Positions 15,478 to 21,734 of a stretch of 62,071 nucleotides of DNA are shown piece by piece. This DNA is from DASQUK01 sp046723645. Lineage in GTDB: Bacteria > Actinomycetota > Acidimicrobiia > Acidimicrobiales > VFJN01. Under the pieces are notes generated by a model. The model saw only the letters and a list, made by a program, of their open reading frames with translations, was not told where the DNA came from and did not search any database. Every line of letters begins with the position of its first letter. The first letter of the stretch is position 1. Where the stretch lies: positions 1 through 62,071 of the forward strand of contig JBKOUY010000009.1 in NCBI GenBank assembly GCA_046723645.1, read 5' to 3'. Position numbers and translations under genes: made by a program.

Positions 15478-15499
15478 CGTTCGGTCGATCGACCGAACG
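15478..15499. promoter_or_regulatory. Perfect 22-bp palindrome, probable TetR operator
   Basis: The half site CGTTCGGTCGA is followed immediately by its exact reverse complement TCGACCGAACG. It lies in the divergent gap between tetR (start 15444) and the gene starting at 15613. A 19/22 copy occurs at 11775-11796. Perfection, location beside a tetR and the second copy make it a strong operator candidate. Confidence 0.8.
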
Positions 15500-15612
15500 A
15501 AAGGAGCTTGCGCTAGCTCAGGTCGGTTGTCAAGACCCCGCGGGTTGCCGGTCCCCGTCGGGGGTAGGACGCCAATGAGGACGGAGACTCGACGCCGAGA
15601 GGATGGAAGACG

Positions 15613-15984
15613 ATGGCCGTCACCGCATTCCAAGATCTTCCGCTGGCCGACCGGGACCGGGCGTGGGACGGCGACGCGGCCGAGAAGCGGGTCCGACGGT
15701 GGGCCGGGGCCGACGACACGCCCAACGCCAAGTACCGCGACGCGCACGTCTGGTACGACGCCGACGACAAGGACGAGTTCGGCGCCTACAAGCTCCTAGT
15801 CGCCGACGTCATCGACGGCCGATTGACCGCCGTCCCTCGGGGCGTCATGGCCGCGGGCGCGGTCATGCAGGGTTCGCGAGGAGGCGTCGATCTTCCGCGC
15901 AACGACATCGCACGAGTCAAGTCACACCTCGCCAAGTACTACGCCAAGATGGGCGACACCGCCCCGTGGGAGCGGGGCTCCTAG
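15613..15984 (+). CDS. Small protein resembling a segment found in phage prohead proteases
   Basis: A 123-residue protein with LPLADRDRAWDGDAAEKRVRRWA, AHVWYD, YKLLVADVIDGRLTAVPRGV, a GGVDLP motif and VKSHLAKYYAKMGD before the C-terminal PWERGS. This combination is familiar from the extra domain fused to HK97-type prohead proteases and from small stand-alone proteins; its function is not known to me. There is no protease catalytic region and no phage gene nearby. ATG 15613 has a GAGAGGATGGA stretch upstream. It diverges from tetR across the palindrome and its stop overlaps the convergent LysR gene by four bases. Confidence 0.6.
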   Translation: MAVTAFQDLPLADRDRAWDGDAAEKRVRRWAGADDTPNAKYRDAHVWYDADDKDEFGAYKLLVADVIDGRLTAVPRGVMAAGAVMQGSRGGVDLPRNDIARVKSHLAKYYAKMGDTAPWERGS

Positions 15985-17123
15985 GAGGACCCGTCCCGTC
16001 GTGGAGCGTTGCGGCTGCGCCGGCGGGATCCGGGACCGGGGGCGGTCGCGTCGACCTCGAGGTTGTTCAGGCTGTCGGCGGCGGCGTCGAGGAACGCCGT
16101 CGCCGGGGCGGTCTGGCGCATGTCCTCGTGCCAGACCGCGACCAGGTGCCGGGGCTGAACCGGCGGGATCACCGAGATCAGGCGGGTGCCGGGGTGATCC
16201 GGATCGAGGGTGAGCCAGGGCAGCAGGGCGTGGGCCAGGCCGGCGGCGACGCAGCCCTGCAGGGTCGGATTGTCGTCGAACCGGTAGGGGAACCGGGGCC
16301 TGTGCGGCAGTCCGGTGAAGAGGTCGACGATGTGGGCGTGGTCGGCATCGGCCCGCCAGCCGATCAACGGCAACCGGGCGATGTCCTCCAGGCTCACATC
16401 GTCGCGGCCGGCCAGCTCCGACGACGTCGACGTCACGAAGACGTAGGGGTCGTGGAAGAGGTGCCGCGTCAGGAATGGGCCGGGCGGCAGCGGCAGGTTG
16501 ACGAACGCCAGGTCCAGCTCACCGCGCTCGACCCCCACCAGCAGGTGGCGGGGCTCGAAGGCCGGGGTGATCTGGACCTCGACCCCCGGCCACGACTCGA
16601 GGAACCGGCTCAGCAGTCCGGGCAGCACCCGGGCTCCCACGCTCTGGAGCACTCCCACGCGGAGGCTGCCGACCTGTCCGGTGGACAGCGCCGCGACGTC
16701 GGACTCGGCCGCGTGGAGCCGGGCGATGACGGCGTCGGCGTGGGGAAGGAACGCCTCGCCGATGTCGGTCAGGCGAACCCGACGGGGCCCGCCGGGTCGG
16801 TCGAACAGTGAGGCGCCGACGAGCCGCTCGAGCGCGGCCACCTGCTGGCTCACGCCCGATTGCGTGTAGCCGAGCTCGCGCGCCGCGGCGCTGAAGGAGC
16901 CCGTCGAGATCACGGCCCGGAAGGCGAGGAGGTGGCGCAGCTCGATGCCCTGCCATCTCGTCGCCGCCGGGTACGGACCCGCTGGCGGAGCCGGGCCGAT
17001 CTCGGCATCACGGTTGCCATCGGGGCCGAGATCAGTAGTAGTAGTGATGGAAATACACCCTAACCCGAACTTTACTAATGGTCGGGCATGGGTCAGGGTT
17101 GGACCGTTCCCGGATCCCGGCAC
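15981..17123 (-). CDS. LysR-family transcriptional regulator
   Basis: The winged-helix N-terminus reads ELRHLLAFRAVISTGSFSAA followed by ARELGYTQSGVSQQVAALER, then a substrate-binding domain (GSLRVGVLQSVGARVLPGLL, ELDLAFVNLPLP) and a short basic C-terminal tail. Family members bind promoters as tetramers and respond to a small co-inducer. The start is unresolved. GTG 17123 and GTG 17198 both add more than 50 residues before the helix-turn-helix, while the family normally starts right before ELRHL, where only near-cognate codons (ATC 16946) exist. The target may be the downstream or neighbouring oxidoreductase genes, but LysR proteins usually regulate a divergent gene and none lies directly opposite. 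Confidence 0.85.
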   Translation of the reverse strand: MPGSGNGPTLTHARPLVKFGLGCISITTTTDLGPDGNRDAEIGPAPPAGPYPAATRWQGIELRHLLAFRAVISTGSFSAAARELGYTQSGVSQQVAALERLVGASLFDRPGGPRRVRLTDIGEAFLPHADAVIARLHAAESDVAALSTGQVGSLRVGVLQSVGARVLPGLLSRFLESWPGVEVQITPAFEPRHLLVGVERGELDLAFVNLPLPPGPFLTRHLFHDPYVFVTSTSSELAGRDDVSLEDIARLPLIGWRADADHAHIVDLFTGLPHRPRFPYRFDDNPTLQGCVAAGLAHALLPWLTLDPDHPGTRLISVIPPVQPRHLVAVWHEDMRQTAPATAFLDAAADSLNNLEVDATAPGPGSRRRSRNAPRRDGSS

Positions 17124-17218
17124 CCGGCGATCCGGACGGGTGCAGGTCCGGTCACCCAGGCAGCCTCCGCCCTCCCCCGGAGGTGTGGCCGGGCCCACCC
17201 GCGCCGCTCCCCCCGATA

Positions 17219-17247
17219 CTGGCCCCCAGCCGCAGGCCGGGGGCCAG
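17219..17247 (-). terminator. GC-rich hairpin downstream of the quinone oxidoreductase gene
   Basis: A 9-bp stem CTGGCCCCC/GGGGGCCAG with an 11-nt loop. It lies 57 bp beyond the oxidoreductase stop and ahead of the LysR gene on the same strand, a fitting place for a terminator. It has no T-run. Confidence 0.45.
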
Positions 17248-17303
17248 CATCGTGTGGCGGGAGCAACGCTGGGGGCCGGGGCCGCCGAGCGGCCCGCTAC
17301 AGG

Positions 17304-18227
17304 TCAGGGCTGGAGGATCACCTTGCCCGGGATGCTCCGCGTCGACTTGGCCATGAAGGCCTCTCGGGTGTCGGAGAGCGGGTACACCGCGCCGACCTGC
17401 GGCCGGAGTTCCCCGGCGTCGACCAGCCGGGCGAGCTCCAGGAGCTGGGCGCGGCTGGGTTCCCGGACGAAGTGGAGCGCCCGGATGTCGCCGCGATCGC
17501 TGGGCGGGGGGGCGCAGACCGAGACGAGGGCGCCGCCCGGCTTGACGATCGCCGGTGAACGGGCGAGCACGTCGCCGCCGATCGCGTCGAACACGACGTC
17601 GGCCTGGCCGACGGCGTCCTCCCAGCGATCCTGCTCGAGGTCGACGAAGCTGTCGGCACCCATGTCCAGTGCCAGCGATCGCGCGCTGGCCCGGCCCGTT
17701 CCGATCACGTGGGCACCGGCAGAGCGGGCGAGCTGCACGGCGATGGACCCGACGGCGCCACCGGCACCGTGGATCACTGCGGTCTGCCCGGCGGCGAGCT
17801 GGCCGTGGTCGAATAGCGCCTGCCAGGACGTGAGCCCGGCCTGGGGGATGGCGGCGGCATGCACGTGGTCGACGGTCGCCGGCTTCGGCGCCACGTCGCG
17901 AGCCTCGATCGCAATGAGCTCGGCAGCCGCACCGTCCCGGTACCCGTCGATGAGGCCGTACACCTCGTGGCCCACCGCCACGCCGGCGGTGCCGTACCCG
18001 AGGGCGGCCACGACGCCGGAGAACTCGTGGGCCGGGATGATGGGCGCGCGATCGTGGCCCGCCCGGTCGGTCCAGAGCGGCCACTGCAGCTCGGTGGGAG
18101 TGAAGCCGGCGGCGTAGACCTTGACGAGGACGTCGCCGACCGCGGGCACCGGATCGGGTGCGTCCTCGTAGACGAGCCCGTCGATGCCTTCGAGGCCGAT
18201 GGGCTCGTGGGCTCGGGCCGCCTTCAT
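17304..18227 (-). CDS. Zinc-independent NADP-dependent quinone oxidoreductase (MDR family)
   Basis: A 307-residue medium-chain dehydrogenase/reductase. The N-terminal GroES-like domain includes APIIPAHEFSGVVAALG. The nucleotide-binding motif AVIHGAGGAVGSIAVQLAR (residues ~148-166) and ends with REAFMAKSTRSIPGKVILQP. No zinc-ligand cysteines are present, as expected for quinone reductases, which transfer hydride from NADPH to quinones or enals. ATG 18227 follows GGAGAC. It is transcribed divergently from sigJ. ECF41 sigma factors typically control a neighbouring carboxymuconolactone decarboxylase, oxidoreductase or epimerase gene, so this is the likely target of that sigma factor. Confidence 0.85.
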   Translation of the reverse strand: MKAARAHEPIGLEGIDGLVYEDAPDPVPAVGDVLVKVYAAGFTPTELQWPLWTDRAGHDRAPIIPAHEFSGVVAALGYGTAGVAVGHEVYGLIDGYRDGAAAELIAIEARDVAPKPATVDHVHAAAIPQAGLTSWQALFDHGQLAAGQTAVIHGAGGAVGSIAVQLARSAGAHVIGTGRASARSLALDMGADSFVDLEQDRWEDAVGQADVVFDAIGGDVLARSPAIVKPGGALVSVCAPPPSDRGDIRALHFVREPSRAQLLELARLVDAGELRPQVGAVYPLSDTREAFMAKSTRSIPGKVILQP

Positions 18228-18254
18228 CGGAATGTCTCCATTGCTCTGCTCCTC

Positions 18255-18281
18255 TGTCACATCGGCGGGGTTCCGCCGGTC
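18255..18281 (+). promoter_or_regulatory. Possible ECF41-type promoter between sigJ and the oxidoreductase
   Basis: TGTCACA at 18255-18261 matches the published ECF41 -35 element. With a 16-nt spacer it is followed by GGTC, one base from the expected CGTC. It reads toward sigJ and would give autoregulation. No equally good match was found reading toward the oxidoreductase. Confidence 0.4.
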
Positions 18282-18317
18282 ACTGCTATGACACGGCGTG
18301 ACAAGGGAATGTGACCG

Positions 18318-19199
18318 ATGGACGAGCACGACTGGCTGACCGGACGATTCGAGGAATACCGGTCGCACCTCCGCGCCGTCGCCTACCGCATGCTCGGTTC
18401 GCTGAGCGAGGCGGACGATGCCGTTCAGGAGACCTGGCTCAGGCTCGAGGCCGCCGACACGAGCGACGTCGAGAACCTGGGTGGATGGCTCACGACGGTG
18501 GTGTCCCGCGTGTGCCTGAACCGGCTGCGCTCGCGCTCGGCACGGCGCGAGGAGCCGCTGGACGTGCACGTGCCCGACCCGATCGTGCGCCGCGAGGACC
18601 AGCTCGACCCCGAGGACGAGGTCGAGCTCGTCGACTCGGTCGGCCTTGCCCTGCTGGTGGTGCTCGAGACGCTCGCCCCCGCGGAGCGGCTCGCGTTCGT
18701 CCTGCACGACATGTTCGCGGTGCCCTTCGACGAGATCGCCAGGATCGTGGACCGTGCCCCCGCCGCGGCGCGCCAACTCGCCAGCCGGGCGCGCCGGCGG
18801 GTGCAGGGAGCCGCCATCCCCGATGTCGACCTCGCGCGCCAGCGAAAGGTGGTGGACGCATTCTTCGCGGCGGCCCGAGGCGGGGACTTCGAGGCGCTCG
18901 TCGCCGTGCTCGACCCCGACGTCGTGCTGCGCTCCGACGGCGGCGTCGCGCGTCCGAGCGTGTCGGAGGTTGTGCGGGGTGCGGCCGCCGTCGCCGGGCG
19001 GGCGTCCGGTTACACGCGGCTGTCGCCGTTCGTGCGGCCCGCGATCGTGAACGGCGTCGCGGGGGTCGTCGTGGCGCCCGGTGGACGACCGTTCTCGGTC
19101 ATGGCTTTCACGGTCAGGGGCGGCAGGATCGTCGAGATCGACGCGGTCTCCGACCCCGAGCGGCTGCGACGCCTGGCGCTGCCCGTGTTCGACGATTGA
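18318..19199 (+). CDS. sigJ: ECF sigma factor of the SigJ/ECF41 type
   Basis: A 293-residue sigma factor. Region 2 includes YRSHLRAVAYRMLGSLSEAD and VQETWLRLEA, with LGGWLTTVVSRVCLNRLRS just after. Region 4 contains LAPAERLAFVLHDMFAVPF and EIARIVDRAPAAARQLASRA. A SnoaL-like C-terminal domain of about 120 residues follows, carrying an SDGG motif and ending SDPERLRRLALPVFDD, where ECF41 proteins carry NPDKL. In that group the C-terminal extension replaces an anti-sigma factor and tunes activity. Two Shine-Dalgarno-poor starts are possible; ATG 18318 fits the family. It diverges from the quinone oxidoreductase, the usual ECF41 arrangement. Confidence 0.88.
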   Translation: MDEHDWLTGRFEEYRSHLRAVAYRMLGSLSEADDAVQETWLRLEAADTSDVENLGGWLTTVVSRVCLNRLRSRSARREEPLDVHVPDPIVRREDQLDPEDEVELVDSVGLALLVVLETLAPAERLAFVLHDMFAVPFDEIARIVDRAPAAARQLASRARRRVQGAAIPDVDLARQRKVVDAFFAAARGGDFEALVAVLDPDVVLRSDGGVARPSVSEVVRGAAAVAGRASGYTRLSPFVRPAIVNGVAGVVVAPGGRPFSVMAFTVRGGRIVEIDAVSDPERLRRLALPVFDD

Positions 19200-19248
19200 T
19201 CGGTCAGTCGGCAAATGTGCACGCGTTGTGGGCCAACGGTGATGCGGA

Positions 19249-19950
19249 TCAGAAGGGGACCGGTGTCCCGTCCCGGAAGAAGCCGCCCGTCGGGCCGTCA
19301 TCGGGCAGGTCGATCGCCCACATGACGCTGGCCGCACCCGCCTCGACGGGGCGACCGCCGGGGCCTCCCATGTCGGTCGCGACCCAGCCGGGGCACACGC
19401 TGTTCACCAGGATGCCGTCGGGCCGCAGCTCGGAGGCGAGCATGCGGGTCAGTGCGTTGAGCGCCGCTTTGGACGCTCGGTAGGCGGGCGTCCCGCCACT
19501 CATCGACGCGAGCGACCCGGCCTCGCTGGACACGTTGACGATCCGACCGTGCGCGCTCGCTCGCACCAGGGGGAGCAGGGCGTTGACGGTCCGCCACGCG
19601 CCCACGAGGTTCGTGTCGAGCGCCTCGACGACCACACCCAGGTCGGCGCCCGCGGCCTGCTGCCAGGTGTCGTAGTGGATGGCGGCGTTGTTGACGATCA
19701 CGTCGACCCGTCCCTGGTCCGCCCGTAGCTCCTCGGCGACGGCGTCCAGGCTGGCCTGGTCGGTGACGTCCAGGCGCCGCACCAGCACCCGGCCGCCGGC
19801 GGTGCTCGCGGGCAGGGCCGCGGCGGCCCGATCGCCGGCGGCGGTGTCCCGCGTGCCGAGGACGATCGTGTCGCCCGCCGCGGCGAGCTGCCGCACGACC
19901 TCGAGGCCGATGCCTCGGTTGGCCCCGGTGACGACGGCGATGCGGTTCAT
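19249..19950 (-). CDS. Short-chain dehydrogenase/reductase, carbonyl-reductase-like
   Basis: A 233-residue classical SDR with TGANRGIGLEVVRQLA (cofactor Gly-rich loop), NNAA, NVSSEAGSLASM with the catalytic serine, and YRASKAALNAL with the Tyr-x-x-x-Lys pair. The C-terminus PTGGFFRDGTPVPF is characteristic of the bacterial carbonyl reductase-like group that reduces small aldehydes and ketones with NADPH. It converges with sigJ. A GACCGGGTTCATGG-like sequence recurs near the start without clear meaning. Substrate unknown. Confidence 0.88.
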   Translation of the reverse strand: MNRIAVVTGANRGIGLEVVRQLAAAGDTIVLGTRDTAAGDRAAAALPASTAGGRVLVRRLDVTDQASLDAVAEELRADQGRVDVIVNNAAIHYDTWQQAAGADLGVVVEALDTNLVGAWRTVNALLPLVRASAHGRIVNVSSEAGSLASMSGGTPAYRASKAALNALTRMLASELRPDGILVNSVCPGWVATDMGGPGGRPVEAGAASVMWAIDLPDDGPTGGFFRDGTPVPF

Positions 19951-20185
19951 GGGACCGGGTTTATCGGACCGGGTTCATGGGGACCGGGCGCACCCGGCGG
20001 GGCGTAGTGGGTCGCGTCACGGCCAGTGGACCCTCACGGAAGTCATCGTGGCGTCTCGCCGGCCAGGCCGCCGCTGGACATCGTCCTCGTCGTCGCCGCA
20101 GCCGCTGGCTGTGCCTTCGTCCTGCGTCCTCGCCAGGGACGAATCTGACACGGCGATACATCCACGGAACTCCCGCGAGCGCCCA

Positions 20186-21184
20186 CTAGGTCACCAGGAC
20201 GGCGGCGCCGGTCAGCCGATCGTTGGCCAGGTCGGCCAGGGCCTTGTCCGCCGCATCGAGCGGGTATGGCGTGGCCGTCACCTGCACGCCCAGGCGCTCG
20301 GCGAGCGACAGGAACTCCTCGCCGTCGGCTCGGGTGTTGGCGGTGACGCTGCGCACCTGGCGTTCCTGGAACAGGTGGCGCTGGTACTCGAGCGGCGGCA
20401 CGTCGCTCAGGTGGATGCCGGCGATCGCCAGCGTGCCGCCGCGATCGAGGGCGGCCAGGGCGGGCAGGACCAGCCCGCCGGCGGGCGCGAACAGCACGGC
20501 GGCGTCGAGCGGCTCGGGGGGCATGGCATCGGCGGGCCCGGCGGAGTGCGCACCCAGCTCGAGCGCAAGCTGGCGCGCCGCCGCCGCGCGCGTCATGACG
20601 TGCACGGTCGCCCCCTGGGCCAGGGCCACCTGGGTGGCGAGGTGCGCCGAGGCCCCGAACCCGTAGATCCCGAGCCGGCCTCCCGGCGGCAGCTCGGCCC
20701 GACGGAGCGCCCGGTAGCCGATGATGCCGGCGCACAGCAGCGGCGCCGCGTGCACGTCGTCGAAGCTTTCGGGCAGCTCGTAGGCGTACGCCTCGTCGAC
20801 CACCGCCCATTCGGCGTACCCCCCGTCCGCGTCCCAGCCCGTGAACCGCGGGTCGATGCAGAGGTTCTCCCGGCCCCGCCGGCACCAGCGGCAGCGCCCG
20901 TCCGTGTGGCGCAGCCAGGCGATGCCGGCGCGCTGTCCCAGCTGGAACCGGCCGGCGCCGGCACCGAGGGCGTCGACCGTCCCCACGACCTCGTGGCCCG
21001 GCACCGTTGCCGGTCGATGGGGCGGGAGGTCGCCCTCGGCCAGGTGGAGGTCGGTCCTGCACACGCCGCACGCGCTGACCCGCACCCGGATCTCGCCCGG
21101 CCCCGGCTCGGGGACCGGACGCTCGACGCGGACGAGCGGGCCGGTGGCGATCGGCCCGGGCGTGTCGACGACCCACGCCTGCAT
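20186..21184 (-). CDS. Zinc-dependent alcohol dehydrogenase (MDR family)
   Basis: A 332-residue alcohol dehydrogenase of the bacterial AdhA-like group. The catalytic zinc ligands C42 (ACGVCRTDLHLAEG) and H64/E65 (VPGHEVVG) are present, and the cofactor segment reads LGIYGFGASAHLATQVA. The structural zinc lobe is odd: it reads HTDGRCRWCRRGRENLC, so cysteines 98, 101 and 109 remain but the first cysteine of the usual set is Asp95. It would oxidise alcohols or reduce aldehydes with NAD(P). It stands alone between the SDR and the YjbR-like gene, which diverges from it. Confidence 0.88.
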   Translation of the reverse strand: MQAWVVDTPGPIATGPLVRVERPVPEPGPGEIRVRVSACGVCRTDLHLAEGDLPPHRPATVPGHEVVGTVDALGAGAGRFQLGQRAGIAWLRHTDGRCRWCRRGRENLCIDPRFTGWDADGGYAEWAVVDEAYAYELPESFDDVHAAPLLCAGIIGYRALRRAELPPGGRLGIYGFGASAHLATQVALAQGATVHVMTRAAAARQLALELGAHSAGPADAMPPEPLDAAVLFAPAGGLVLPALAALDRGGTLAIAGIHLSDVPPLEYQRHLFQERQVRSVTANTRADGEEFLSLAERLGVQVTATPYPLDAADKALADLANDRLTGAAVLVT

Positions 21185-21245
21185 GGCGCCTCCCCGGGAC
21201 AGCGGACTTCGTGCTCCCGACTCCGTCTAACAACCGGGGGCGGTC

Positions 21246-21653
21246 GTGTCCATCGCCGGACAGCGGATCTCGATGGACGCGGGGCGCGCCGAGGCGGTAG
21301 GCACGGATCCGATGGTGGCGATCGAGCAGGTGCGCGAGCTGGCGAGCACGCTGCCCCGGACCTACGAGGCGCTGGTCCGGGACCGGGTCAAGTTCCGGGT
21401 CGGCCAGATCGTCTACCTGGCCTTCTCCAGGGACGAGACGCTCATGGGGTTCGCCTTCCCCAAGGAGGAGCGTCAGGCGCTGATCGACTCCGAGCCCCAC
21501 AAGTTCCTGATGCCCGAGCGCTCCGACCAGCGCTACAACTGGGTGGTCGTCAGGCTCGAGGCGATCGACGAGGTGGAGATGCGCGAGATCGTGCTCGACG
21601 CCTGGCGCATGGTCGTGCCCAAGCGCGTGGCCGCGGAGCACCTTGGCGACTGA
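21246..21653 (+). CDS. MmcQ/YjbR-like protein
   Basis: A 135-residue protein with MVAIEQVRELASTLPRTYEA, then KFRVGQIVYLAFSRDETLMGF, EHKFLM-like and YNWVVVRLEAID segments and an AWRMVVPKRV end, as in the YjbR (CyaY-like fold) proteins. Those are often labelled DNA-binding, but their role is not established. GTG 21246 and ATG 21273 are both possible starts. It diverges from the alcohol dehydrogenase and precedes the LuxR-ATPase gene by about 80 bp. Confidence 0.75.
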   Translation: MSIAGQRISMDAGRAEAVGTDPMVAIEQVRELASTLPRTYEALVRDRVKFRVGQIVYLAFSRDETLMGFAFPKEERQALIDSEPHKFLMPERSDQRYNWVVVRLEAIDEVEMREIVLDAWRMVVPKRVAAEHLGD

Positions 21654-21734
21654 CCCGGCAACTGAGCCTCGCGCCGCACGCCGGCCGATAAGCGGGTCGT
21701 GGCTGGGGTGCGATCCGGGCACAATCCTCGGGTG

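Noticed and set aside
20026..20148. 40-codon ORF (GTG start) with a hydrophobic stretch IVLVVAAAAGCAFVL
   Set aside because: It could encode a tiny membrane peptide, but there is no ribosome binding site or recognisable family, and the gap lies between two real genes.
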